From NCBI RefSeq assembly GCF_028583425.1, contig NC_072795.1:8517001-8581000 (forward strand): a stretch of DNA of 64,000 nt, given 5' to 3'. The notes under the pieces were generated by a model. That model did not search any database. It worked only from the letters and a program-made list of their open reading frames with translations, and had not been told where the DNA came from. Positions 13,201 to 27,441 of the stretch are shown one piece after another. Numbering within the stretch: the stretch's first letter is position 1; every line of letters starts with the position of its first letter. A program made the translations under genes and the position numbers. The DNA comes from Eublepharis macularius (lineage: Eukaryota; Chordata; Lepidosauria; Squamata; Eublepharidae).

Positions 13201-16200
13201 TGATCGATTACACTAGGCAGTGAATTTGTGGAGGAGAGAGAGAGAGAGAGCGAGAGAGAGAGAGAGATTTGGCACAGAGCAGCTGAAAAAAAGAAATGCA
13301 GCAGAATCACTTTATGTTAGTAGGGGAACAGACTTAGAGAATGGAAGGGAGATGGAAATTTAAGTTAGTATGGGAAGAGAGTAACAATCTACACATTGCG
13401 AATTACCTGGGGATGCTCAAATGAAGGATGTGTGGTCCTCAATTCACGTGCTGGCTGTTCTTGCTCGGTGTTCATGCATGCTGCTTTCACAGGAGCTCCA
13501 TTTGTGTGATTGTATTTTCAAGGGGATCCAGCTCTGTTTTTACTGCAAGACTCCTTTGACTTGCCGATTTGCCTTTCCTTAAGATATAAGAAACTGTCAA
13601 GATCTGCATTTCAATGAATGGATGTCGGGGAAATGGGGATACTTATAGCAGTTAAGGAGGAACTGATATCGAACATGTGAATGTACTCAAATTGAAGGGT
13701 CACTGTGCGAACGAGTGCATGGGAACTGAGAGGAGGAACATGTGAAATGAAGTTCACTTGAGCATCCCTAGGTACTTTGTAACGTGTAGAGATACTGTTA
13801 GAGAGATGAAGGGAGATGGAAAGTACATTGACATGTCCATACTTGTTCCTTGAGTGATGATCTTAGGTTCAGGATCAAAGCTTAATGATAGAAACAGTGT
13901 TTTGGGAGAAAAGATTTGGGTCTCACAAATGTTCCATTTTTAACATTCTCAACCATGTGTTCCTGTGGTTAATGTTACAAACAGCAAAATAGTGGATAAA
14001 AGAAGAGATATAAATCTTCCAAAAGACACAGTTGTACCTTGTTTGTTAGGAATGAAGAGGGGATTTTCTGTTAAAAGTAGAAAACTTTGAGATTCCTTCT
14101 CATAATTTATGACAAGCTTCCTTCCTTTCCAGACAATATTCTGTTTGGAATGATTTTAACTGGCCATCTGATAATCTTCTGGTCGAAAATGGTTGCCTAT
14201 TTTATTATCTAGAGCTATCTGTGTATGTGTTACATGTGGTGTCCAATTAGGTCAAGTCACAACTGATAATTTGTTGTGTTTTAGCACAGGGCAGCAAAGA
14301 AGCACAATTTCATATGTGGAGTCTGTTTTGGGTAAAGACTAGACATGGGCACGAACAGAAAAAAAACCCAAACATGGTGTTCGTTATTCGTTGCCATCCA
14401 TGAACAACGAACAATGAACATTGACGAACATGGTCCTGTTCATGAACATGTTCATTGTTCATTGTTTGTGGGGGCCAGAAGGCTCTCCTCCAGCCATCAA
14501 GATTCCTACTGCACCACTCCCAGAAACCCTACCTGAGCAGGCAGCAGGAAACGTACCAATAGTAAATAATAGCTTGGCCCCTGAGCCTGGCAGCAGCCCT
14601 GGAACCTGAAGAGGAAGATCCCTATCCCACCACACACAAAGAAAATTCAAGTTCCAATGCACTCACCCTGTCTCTCTAACAGCAGCTGTCTCTCCCTGAA
14701 AGCCAGAGCTGGGAGCCCCCCTCCCCCCGGTCTTTTTCTCTTGTAACAAATTTGGAGCTCCAGTCCACACTTGGAAGGAAGACTTGCCTTTCAAGTTAAA
14801 TTGGGCTTAGATTGGGGTTTCCAGGGCAACAGCAGGAGTTCAGAGTTCAGACAGTCCCTGCCTGAGTTGTCATGGGAATTGATTGCAGGTGCCAGACTGT
14901 CTGGCTTGACGAATAGCAATGAACAGCAACGAATGAGGCTTGCAATGACTACCTGTTCATTTAGAATGGGGCCTCATGAACAGCTTGTTGGCAAACAGCA
15001 AATTGGGCTGTTCGTGGTTTTTTTCCATTTGTATTGCTGTCTGTGCTCATCTCTAGTAAAGACCTCTCCCAGCTCTGCCCACCCTCCAAATACTTCTGGT
15101 ACTTCATCAACCTAAGTGTGGTGAATGAGATGGGGTGTGGCCTCTGTAGCAGTCACCAGAAGTTTTGTTATCCAGAATCCCCATTTTGAGTGTTTGTATC
15201 TAGTGTGGGGGACAGCGACATGGATTAGAATAGGAATGTTGTTGGTATTTCATCCGCTCTAGTGCCTAATTGTCTTCCTGCCTGAGCTGACCAAGATGGT
15301 TTCAGAGGGGAGCTGAGGAGCAATATAACAACAACAGCAACAACAACAATAACATTCAATTTACATACTGCCCTTCAGGACAACTTAATGCCACACTCAG
15401 AGCGGGTTTACAAAGTGTGTTATTATCCTCACAACAACCCCGTGAGGTGGGTGAGGCTGAGAGAGCTCCAAGAGAGCTGTGACTGACCCAAAGTCACCCA
15501 GCTGGCTTCAAGCAGAGGAGAGAGGAATCAAACCCGGCTCTCCAGATTACAGTCCTGCCACTCTTACCCACTATACCAAACTGGCTCTGGTCTTCAGAGT
15601 TCATGCTGAGGCTCTCAAGAGCGGCACAAGACTTCATGGCTCCACTCTAAAAGCCTATGGGAAAGAGCATTCTGGCTCCAATACACGTAGTGGACATATG
15701 CTTGATTTGGTTTTCTCCAGGGACAAAGGGCATGATTTGTTAATGGAGGGAGTGAAATTTTTTCACTCTGCCCTTATTATGGACCAATCATTGCCTAGGA
15801 AGGTTTAAATTTATAGACACACAGTCACACACACACACACACCCCGCAAGGGTAGGGAGCCAGTCTGTCTCAGGAGATCGATGGATCTGGAGCGTTTCCG
15901 AGGATCTGTTGGGAGAATTTCAAGTTAGCAAGTTGGGGCTGCTGTCCAGGAACAGACACTTGGATGGCGGACATGATTTGCCTTGGAGCGCCCTCTCCCC
16001 TCCCACAGAAACTCAAGGAGCTTGAAGAGATGAAATAGTTAAGTACAAGGTGAGGAAAAACTTGGAGAAAATGTGACGGATCACGGAGTGAGAATACATT
16101 ATCATGGTTATGGTGGCAAAGAGGGTTCGCTTCTCTGCTACCGCTATGTCTGCGCCATTCAGTAGAACCTTTCCATGTTGTCTAGAGCCTTCTGTCTCCC

Positions 16201-19200
16201 TCATCATAAGAACTTCCCGCTGCTGCAACCAGAGAGTTTGAGGGCAGAATGTGAGAAAAGAAACTAGCCACATTTTTGCTTTCCTTTTGTGCACATTTCT
16301 GGAGGCAGAGGTCAAGGAGCAAAATTTTCCCCAAGAGTTATAAGGAGAGAGGCAGATGTCCCTCTTGGAAGCCTTGGTAGGGCTAAGTGGAATTCTCTTA
16401 ATCCCTCTTTGCTGAATTTCATCTTGAAATTCAACAATCCATTTCTATTGCTCTTTTTAGGAATCAATCAGTTTTGAATCAATTCCTCTCTCATGAAGAG
16501 GAAGATTCGATTAGATCTCAATAAAATAATGTATTCTAACCATTATACAGCATTGTCTCTGATAGCTCAAGGATGTTCTTAATCCACCCCCCTGTCCCCA
16601 GTTCTTTAAAGAATAGGATATGCTCCAATCTCCTTCTCATTGCTGCCATCCCCTCCCCTCACAGCTTATATTGCTTAGCCAAGAACATGTCTGCAGCCTT
16701 GATTCGTTTCTTTTTTCAAAAGGGCAATCAATTTGTCCCAGCAGTGCTTAAGATTTTCCAAGCAACAGTTATTTCCCGACTGTTGTACGGAATCCCTATT
16801 TGGATACAGGCCTTTACTAAAAGAATTGAGCGTATCTACTCTGTCTTCCTGCGTAGGATCCTTGGTTTATCCAATTCAGTGTCGTTGTTTACCCTCTGTA
16901 AGGAATTGGATCTGCACCTGATAGAATCTCGGGCCTGGATCACTACGATTAAATTCTGGCTCCGTCTTCATTTTCGATCCTCCCCTACTAGCCTAATGGC
17001 TCAACTTCTAACTGATCCCTTTATCTCAGATTGGTCACAGGCTGTAGTGGAAAAGATTGGTTCCTTAGGAATCGACTTGGAGCCTTTATATAATAGTGGT
17101 GAGGTGGCAATTCTGCAGGTGGTTAAGAGGAGAATTTGGGATATTGAGGTGCAGACTATTAATGCCGGCAGCTCTGGAGTCTGCTCCCCTCATTCACTGT
17201 CCCTCTATTCCTCGCACACCACCATGGCGGCGTATATTGCTGATCTGATAATCCCTGTTTTTAGGAGGGCTTTTATGTTAGCGAGGTTCAATCTCTTTCC
17301 CTCAGCAGTGGTCACAGGCAGATACGGGGGTATTCCGTATAGGGATAGGCTGTGTGACTGTACTCTGAGGGAACCCGATTCAATCTCACATATTCTTTTT
17401 CGCTGCCCCAAATATTCTGTTATGCACAGTTTAAGCTTATATTGCTCTCTTATTTTCCATTATATCTTCACAACCCTGTGAAGTTGGTTAGGGTGATAGT
17501 CTGTGACTGGCCCACAGTCACCCAGGAAGCTTGCCTGGTGGTGGTGGGACTCAACCCAGTTTGACATCTTAACTACTACACCACACTGTCTCAATTTTTA
17601 TTCTCACAACAACCCTGTGTGGTAGGTAAGGTGGAAAAAATTGAAGTTACAAAAGGCACATAGGGCACCATCGTGTGGTATAAACAAAAACTACACTATC
17701 ATGTGGTTAAAAAAACTCCTCAGGAATTAATGAGAAATCAGAGAGAATCCCTCTTTTGAAAGAGGAAGTAGAGAATAATAGAAACTAATTGAAGTATGTA
17801 AAAAAAGAAAATTTTGAGAAAAGAAATTTCACCTTTCATCTTATATACTAATAGTCGAGTGGCCCTGATCTTTGAATTCTTAAATCTGGAGATTGGATCC
17901 ATGAACAGACAAGACAGATCTTCCAACACACCTGGAAAATGCCCCAGATTTTCAGAAAAATGTAAAATCTAAACAAAATATATTGAGAGGATAAACCCTA
18001 CCCCCATATAATAAAAGGGGCACCTGTAGCTTTAACTAGATGCCCTCTCCCACTGTTGCTAGGCAATCATAACAGTTTAGTCAATATTCTAGGCTGAGTT
18101 CCTGCCAGAAAAAGGCAGGGGAGGGCAAGGCCCTTTCCAGGGCTCATTGGGGCCAGGCAGGGAAGCAACCACTGAACGGCTTGTTGCCACATGACTTGCA
18201 TGACTACCGGGGGACTGGTATCCCTCATTTGATCCAGAGTTTAACCTACCTCTCAGGGTTGTTGTGAGGATAATATAGAGGCAAGGAGAATGAAGTGAGT
18301 GGCTTTGGACCCCTATTGTGGAGAAAGGCAGTATATAAATTACGTATATTAAGAAATATAGATGAAGATGGGGGCAGATAAAAGGTAAGGTGTTTAGTGG
18401 ATTTGAAGGAGAAAAGGATGTAGGGAAAGACGAGCATATGGAGGCTGCCAGGAGGAGGGAGCTAGACTGGGGAAGGGGATACAGGGAAAAGTGAAGCCCC
18501 CCCCCCAAATCCTTGAAGGTTCTCCACCATACAACTGGGCCCAACTCAGCCGGCACCATATTGCTGGGCCATAGGGAAGAGGCTGCCAGTGGGGGGAGAG
18601 AAAAGTGAAGTCAGGGAGCAAACAAAGGTAAGTGAGAAAGAGATGGAAGAGAAGGAATCAGGCAAAGAGGGAGAGGCTGTGGTAGGCAGGGAACGGGAAG
18701 AGGACATGGTGGGGAAAGGGAAAACGAGGTGTCCCCTGAAAATCCTTGCAAGTCCCCACTTGTCTTTGCATTTGCATATCCAATCAAACTTTTTGCCAAA
18801 AATTAATATATGGAAGAACTAGGGCTGTCAAGCCTTCTGTTGTGGTGGGAGGTCTCCTACTGGATCTCTTTGGAGATTTTTTTTTTTAAAAAAAGCAATG
18901 TCAGTGACATCACCACCATGTTACATCTGAGGAATACCCAGAAGCTATACCAGAAAGTTTAGGAATTACCAGAAACTTTAAAAGCACTGGGTGGCTTGCA
19001 CAGATTTGTAATAAAACTTGGCCAATCAATATGATAACCATTTTTTAAGTATCAGAGAAAAGCGCTAATGTTGGATCCTATGAAGGGTCACTGGAAAGTC
19101 TTTGCAGATGCGGATTTGCTCCCCGGGGAGGGGGGGGCATTGGACAATCTATCCTAGTGGTCTGTGAAAATAAGTGGACTCCTGCCTGACCTTATGGATC

Positions 19201-22200
19201 GTGTCCGGGCCCTGTCAAATTGCTCACCAGAATATTTGGTATTTTATTTATTTATTTTTGTTTAAAAAGAGGAACTAATATATTATAGAATGTAAAACGA
19301 CAATGAATACCAACATGTAATTGTGATTTAGGCCGTTTCCCCACGTCTTAAAAATAGTGCCCCATTCACGGAACTCTGGTGGCTCTTTTGTGTCATTTCT
19401 GATGTCACCATTTCCAAAACAGAGACAGGCAGTTATGATTCCGTTTTCGTGGCACCACGAAAACAGAATCATAACTGCCTGTCTCTGTTTTGGAAACAGT
19501 GATATCAGAAATCACTCAAAAGAACCCCCATTGTTCTGTGAGCATTTACAATGTGTGGAAATGGTCTTAATAAGGTCCGTCCCCCCCCCACCATTACAGA
19601 GCATAACTTACTCATGTTTGTGGGTAAAACACAAAAGATGATCACCTAAGGCTTAAGTAATTGTTTAATAAATACTTCTGCATGCTGTTAAAGTCATTTT
19701 TCTTTTGTGCCTTGTTTCTCACTCTGCTGTCCTTACCATGGGGACAAGCTGGGAAAGGCATGCTTCCTCCAGGACAAGGAGAAGCCATACGTGAAATTTT
19801 GCATGTAGTCTATGTGTACAAGAATTATCACATGTGGCCTCTGGCTTTGTATACCCATAAATGGGTCCCTTTTGGGAATAACAGCAACATCACAGCTGAT
19901 CCAAGTCCTGAACAGATGTGGATCTTTGCCTTCTTCTTTCACTAGGTACTAGGTACTGCCTAGTGAAAAATATAATGCTTAGGGTCGTCAGGCAATCCTG
20001 GGAGGTTTGGGGGTCAGGCTATGTGAGGCTTCATTTAATGTAGTAATGTCACTTCTGTAGAGATTTGGGGGATCTTTTTTTTAACATAGAATATTTATTT
20101 TGTATTGTCGAAGGCTTTCACGGCTGGAGAACGATGGTTGTTGTGGGTTTTCCGGGCTGTATTGCCATGGTCTTGGCATTGTAGTTCCTGACGTTTCGCC
20201 AGCAGCTGTGGCTTGCATCTTCAGAGGTGTAGCACCAAAAGACAGAGATCTCTCAGTGTCACAGTGTGGAAAAGATGTAGGTCATTTGTATCTACTCAGG
20301 AGGGGTGGGGTTGAGCTGAGTCATCCTGTAAGAGTTTCCCAGGGTGTGGAATGCTAATGGCGGGAGGCTTCACTGTGTCCTGAGGAGGTTCTTTTGCATA
20401 TGGATTGGTACTTGATGTGCTAATCTTCTCTGCAGGGCTATTGTCGGGGATAGAATGTTTTGTTAGTTTGGTGTTTTTCAGAACTGGAAACCATGCTCTG
20501 TTCATTCTTAAGGTTTCTTCTTTCCTGTTGAAGTTTTGCTTATGCTTGTGAATTTCAATGGCTTCCCTGTGCAGTCTGACAAAGTAGTTGGAAGTGTTGT
20601 CCAGTATTTTGGTGTCCTGGAATAAGATACTGTGCCCTGTTTGCGTTAGGCTATGTTCAGCCACTGCTGATTTTTCAGGTTGTCCAAGTCTGCAGTGTCT
20701 TTCATGTTCTTTTATCCTTGTCTGGATGCTACGCTTTGTGGTCCCGATGTAAACTTGTCCACAGCTGCAGGGTATACGGTATACTCCTGCAGAGGTGAGG
20801 GGGTCTCTACTGTCTTTTGCTGATCGTAGCATCTGTTGTATTTTTCGGGTGGGTCTGAATACTGCTTGAAGGTTATGCTTTTTCATAAGCTTTCCCATCT
20901 GATCAGTAATTTCTTTGATATATGGCAAAAACAATTTTCCTGTAGGAGACTGTTTTTCCTTGGTTGTTTGATTCATCCTGGGTTTGATTGCTCTTCGGAT
21001 TTCATTTCTGGAGTAGCCATTTGCCTGAAGTGCGTGGTTTAGATGATTAATTTCCTCATTGAGAAAGTGCGGCTCACATATCCGATATGTGATATATGCC
21101 TAGCTTCCATGGTCATATATAGAAATAGGATACTTTGTTTATTTCCCAATGTTTGTCCATTAGTCCCCCCCCCCAAAGGCTTCTGGTTTAAGTTGTATAT
21201 TGCTCTTCAACATTTTTTGTATTATCATATGAATTTGTATTATCATATGAATTTGTGACCAAAATTCAATTTTTGGTGCATAGATTCCCACCATCAAAAT
21301 TTTACTTCCATTAATGTCACCCCCAACCCCACAAATCTACCATGGTTGTCAGATATTTCAAGTTCTGCTTTCAGTGCTGGTTTTAGATACAATACCATCC
21401 CATTTTTCTTTTTATTATCTGAAGAGACAAATCCCCCCCCCAATTTTGTAATCCAAATACTTGATGTCTTTTGTTCTGATATGAGTTTCTTGTAAGCAAA
21501 TGATGTCAGCTTTCATTTTTTTCAAATAATGAAATATTTTGTCTTTTTTGAAGAGTGCTCACCCCATTTATATGCCACATTATGCATTTGTAATCCATAC
21601 TTGGGCTTTAATTAGCAGAGTCCATATCTTCCTCATCTTTCTGTTCTAATGAGAGCTGTTGTGGATTTTCTAGAAACTCTTCTAAATCTTTCTTGTATCT
21701 TTCAAAAAATCTTTTGCATTTGGAACCGAATTCAACTGAATCTCTGTTGTTTGAAAGTAAAAATCACTCCTTCCAATTTGTCCCATCTAAATGGGATTTT
21801 CTTCTGTTTCAGTTTTTCAGTTAAAAATACACAGTTTCTTAGTTTCCTCAAGATTCTGAGTGGTATCTCCTTTAAAATAATAATTCCAACTTCCTGTATT
21901 CTCAATTTCTTCTTATAATGTTGTAGAACTTGATCTCTTACTGACTTTCTGACAAAATGCACTATGATATCTTTTGGTAGCTTGTTGTGTGTCACATATC
22001 TGGTGGAGACTTTGTATACTTTATCCAATTCCATGTCAACTCTTAGAATGTCCCACTGCAGAAATTCTGTCAAGGCCTCTACCACCCTGTGTTGAATATC
22101 CTCGTCTTGTGTCTCCCTAACCCCTCATAGCCTCAGAGCATATTCTTTCTCCCTTAGTTCCAATAAGGCTAAGTTATCTAGATATTTCTCCAACTCTCTA

Positions 22201-25200
22201 TCAAACAGTGCTGGGCTGTTCTTCTGCCCAGGATCTCCACTTGATTGTTCAACTTCTTTACCTCCTCAGAGGTGTTTTTATTTTTAATACTGCTCAGTTA
22301 AATCTGTTTAAATTTCATAAAATTTTCTTCCGTTCTCTTTTCAAATGAATCTAATTTATCACCTAGTTGATCAATGAGTTTTTGCATCAGATCTGTGGAT
22401 GTAGGAGCGTCTATAGATGTAGACCGCTTTCTTGTACCTTGAGACATTTTCCGCTAGATGGCTCTACTTCTCTATGAATAAGCTGTGAAGCCTTTTTACA
22501 GACAGTGTTGTTTACTTTCAACTTTCATGATCCCTCCTTGTTTACATTCCAATGCCAAGTTTCAAGGCCATTGCGTCAACCTTATCTTCTTCTATGCAGT
22601 TTTATTTTAACCATTCCAGCCAAAACACTTTCTCCCAATTTAAATTCACAAATTTCAGAGAAAAATGAACAATAAGCTTTTTTGTTCCCCTTAGTCTGTT
22701 AAATCTTTCCTTCTCATACGTAGTTTAAGAGCTTCCTCCTAATGATGTATCATTATTCTTATCTCAGTTAAAAGAAAAAAAGAGAAAGTCCAGGAAAGCA
22801 GAATATTATCTCGCCACACAGTAAATAATTGTGTCATAGAGTTGGTTAATTCTTTGAAGTTGATAGATTTAAGACTTGAGGGTAGGCTTGCCTTTGAATT
22901 CCAATTGTAGCTGCAAGTAGATGTTTTATTTTTATTTTATTTTATTTATTTTATCATATTTATATTCTGCCTTCCCCGCAAGCAGGCTCAGGGTGGATTC
23001 CTCCGCATCTCAAGAAAGCCCCAAATTTCCAGCTACCACCCAGGACAAACCTGGGCAGTAAGGCCTTCAGCAGAGCTGTCAAACAGAGCACAAGTGGATA
23101 AACTCATGATTCTTCTTTATCCAGAGCGATTTGTCAGCTGGAGTTGCATCTCCAGCAATCACTCAAAGCTACATTTTCTCTCCAGGCAAGGAAAGCTTCA
23201 GGCAGCCATGCCCTCCTGTCACATATTGAGATTTGGGGAATATTGATGCTGTTACATCCAGATCTGCACTGCATGAAGTGATGGCATGCCCCTCTCCATT
23301 TTTGCTCCCATTGCCACGTTAAATGGCAGTGGAGGACAAAAGCAGAGGAGCCCTCTTAGTAATTCTGGAGGTTGGGGGATCCACATGGATAAGAAAGCAA
23401 GCAGTTTAGGTGGGTCCTGGTAAGAGGAGAAATCAGGGAAAACTTCCATTTATGACTCCTGCATCAATAGAGTCTGTTGCACCAGAGAAAGGCTTCTTGT
23501 GCTGGCAGAAAGAATGAACAAGATCTAACTTGATGTTCTGGTTACTGATCCTATATTGGAAAATCTCATTGCAAGGCCTGCAATTGATAAGAACTTAAAA
23601 AGATGCTTCTTTGTAGAAAAGAGGAAGGAAAATGCTATTGTTTGAAGAGCAAGATTTGAGTCCAGTAGCACCTTAAAGACCACTCCTCTCATCTCCAGCT
23701 CCCCAGCTGTATTGTGGAAATGATAATACTGACTTTGCTTACTGCTCCAATTGGGCACTAATCTGTTTTGAAGAGAGGTATATAAGCACAATTATTATCT
23801 TTATAGGTTGTCTGATTTTAACCTGTTTCAATCCAATGGCAGATAGCACAGAAATATGGAAATATTTATACTTTGTGGATGGGTCCCCAACCTGCAGTGG
23901 TGCTTTCTGGATTCAAAGCAGTAAAAGAAGGGCTGGTAAATCATCCCGATGATTTCTCAGAGCGACCAGTGCCCAGTAGAACTAAAGCTGTATTAAAAGG
24001 AAAGGGTAAGTAAGTTGTTGCGAAATGGAAAATATTTTATATGTCCTCACATTAGAGGAGCCTGGAGCACAAAGAAAGAAAATAAAACAAAATATTATGA
24101 ATGATTATAAATGGGGGAGGGGGCTCTGAATGTTTCAGCCAGGTGAACATTTTTTCCAAGCTGGTGAAGCATGAAAAAGGAAATTGCCCTGCATCTACCG
24201 ACCATGTCATTAGGCACTGAGAATGGGACATAATTGTTTACATTGACTTTTATGAGAACCTGTAAGATAACAAAGGAGACCTGAACCTAATGTGATGTGA
24301 GAAAAGTCTCTCAAGAAGACATGGGTTTTGAGGAAATATTTTTAAAAGATTTTTTTTCTCACTGAAAGGCTGTAAGAGGCCACTATGCACAAGGAGGGTA
24401 GGTCTGGGTGAAGAAACACATGGAGGCATTGAATTGTTATCTAAAATAAAATACTGAGGAAAAAAAAGAAAAAAGAAACACATGGAGGCCCAAACATGTG
24501 GACTGGGAGAAGGGGCAAGAGGCTGTAGAATCATAGTGAGCTGGACTGAACTTCAAAAGGTTTATTTGTGGTACTCATTAGGGGTGTGCAACACAAAACA
24601 AACAAGCTGGAAATGCACCCAGAATGTGCTGTTCCATTTTATTAAAGAGCTTCAGAATCAGTCAACTCGAACTGGGAAACAAAGCTGTAACAAGTCCCCC
24701 ATCCCAAAGTTTGTTAGTTTCATTTCAGTTCTTACCCAGGTAGCAGCAGTTCAGGCAGGCACAGTATTGGCAGTGGCAGGTGGCAACATTTGTAACTGTT
24801 TTTCTGAATGGCAACCAACCAATTGGATCCCAAGGGAAGGGACTGAGCCCTAGCATAGCATTACTTTGTGGGTGGGAAGGGGAATGTGCACGTTGTGCAG
24901 CATTTTTTATTTGATACTTCCCAGGCAATGGCATTGGCATTGAAAGTGGCTTGTAGGGATTGATTCACAAAAGGTTTGCTTTGCCCTGGGGAAGAGAGCA
25001 AGCCCAAAAGAAATTCGTGAAATCTAACTAACATCAACAATAAAGAATCAACACTTACACAATTTAATCACATGTAATTATTGTATAATAAACTGTAAGA
25101 TATCAAACGTTGTATACTATATATAAATCCAACCACGCATCATCACCTCAGCCGCATCAATAAATAACACAGTACATCAATTTGTTAAGGGAGGTCACAA

Positions 25201-26643
25201 TTAAAGTGCTACATGCTGTACCTTGCTCATGCAACTCGTTACCAACCATATAAGTATTTTCTTAAAGTGCAAGGTGCTAAAGCAGGAAATGGTTCATTCC
25301 AGCACAATGTGCCTCACAAATGTTCCTCCAGTAATAGACTGTTTTTAAGGCCGCCGGGGGAGTTAGAAAGATGGCAAGATGATACCAAAATGGGTGTTGA
25401 CACTTTTCTTAATTTGTTCCTAAAGTAATTACATGGCTACATCTCTTGCCATCTTTGAAGAAGAACCAAAACGGCTTTTTCAGGAACCGGTCTGTCCATC
25501 ATATGGCTCATCCGTGGTTGCTGCTCCTCAGGGCTTTTTTTCTGGGAAAAGAGGTGGTGGAACTCAGTGGGTTGCCCTCAGAGAAAATGGTCACATGGCT
25601 GGTGGCCATTTTCATGAGGTTCCGGAACTCCGTTCCCCTGCGTTCCCCCTGAAAAAAAGCCCTGCTGCTCCTTCTCTTTCTCTCTAACTTTATTTATTGA
25701 TGCGGCTGAGGTGATGATGCGTGGTTGGATTTATATATAGTACACAACGTTTGATACATTACAGTTTATTATACAATAATTACATGTGATTTAATTGTAT
25801 AAGTGTTGATTCTTTATTGTTGACGTTAGTTAGGTTTCACGAATTTCTTTTGGGCTTGTTATTTTTCTTGATACTCTCCAACATAGCTGGGGAAGAGAGC
25901 AGCAGATGGCACAACACCGTTTGTGTCATGCCTCACTAATCCCTTTCTGTGTGCTTTTGCACACAATGCAAAGAACGGCCAGCAAGAAAACCAATGTCCA
26001 TGCGGACCTGCACCTAGCAATTTGAGGAGGGAGGAGATTCCTCCAGCCTCAAAGCCCCTGGCTGCTGCAATTGCTCATGTAATGCAAATTAGGGCAAAAA
26101 CTGGAAATAATAAACAATTATTAAAGGAGAGCTGCACTGAGAAGGACCCTGGCATGTGTGGACTGGTTCGTCCATTCACTGGCCTTCTGCTGCTGTCTTT
26201 TGCTTAGGTGCCACCAATGTGATTAAAAAAGTCCTCCAAGATCATGGGTCAAGGAGCACCAGGAGGAACTTCACCCTGCCTGGAAAAACTTCTGTCTTTT
26301 CTGGGCTCTTCTGATTAAAACTGTTAACCCAGTGTTAAATGACGTGAAGGTAGCAGGTGCTATGCACAGATGCATAGACACGCCCAAGTCTTTCCAGATC
26401 AGAGCCAGAGCCAGTTTGATGTAGTGGTTAAGATTCTAATCTGGAGAGCTGGTTTTGATTCCCCACTCCTCTGCTTGAAGCCAGCTGGGTGACCTTGGGC
26501 TAGTCACGGCTCTCTGGAGCTCTCTCAGCCCCACCCACCTGACAGGGTGTTTTGTTGTGGGGATATGACATACTTTGTAAACCGCTCTAAGTGGGCATGA
26601 AGTTGTCCTGAAGGGTGATATAAATTGAATGTTGTTGTTGTTG

Positions 26644-26695
<52 letters not shown>

Positions 26696-26818
26696 ACATG
26701 GAAAGACTGATCTGGTCAGATTTAGTCAGATTTGGTTTACATCTGGTCAGATGTAAACTGCTGTGAGTCGGCATTCAGTTGTCCTGAAGGTCGGTATATA
26801 AATGGATTGTTATTGTTA

Positions 26819-26849
<31 letters not shown>

Positions 26850-27380
26850 ATGGCAGAGCTTTGCCATTCGTATTTGCCTCCTCTTATTTCATTCAGCGAT
26901 GGGTTAACGGTTTTAATTGGAAAAGGGATACTGAATGACCTGCGTGGTTTCCCTCCTTTATTAGTAAAAAATTAGAAGAAAGAGGGTCATCCTTTATTCC
27001 CTCAACATCCCATTAACAAAATTTTCTCAACGCAAGTCCCTAATACTCGTCCCGTAAGGCGGAAAGTAGATGTATTTCAAAAACAGCAGTTTTTGCAACA
27101 AGTGTCTCCTACTGAATAAGTCAGTCAGGACTCAAATTTATAAAATAATCTTTTTTTTAATGAGGTTTGCCAACCTCCGGGTGGGGGCTGGAGATCTCCC
27201 AGAATTACAACTAATTTCCAGACTACAGAGGTTAGTTCTCCTGGAGAAAATGGCTTCTCTGGAGGATGTAATCTGTGGCATTATATGCTGCTGTGATCCT
27301 TCCCCTACCCCTACCCTTGCCTCTCCTGGCACCTCCCAGCAATCTCCAGGAATTTACCAACCTGGAGCTCTCCAATTTGG

Positions 27381-27441
<61 letters not shown>

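Noticed and set aside
15479-15808. Open frame of 109 residues
   Set aside because: It joins a reversed SINE with a LINE fragment; chimeric and non-genic.
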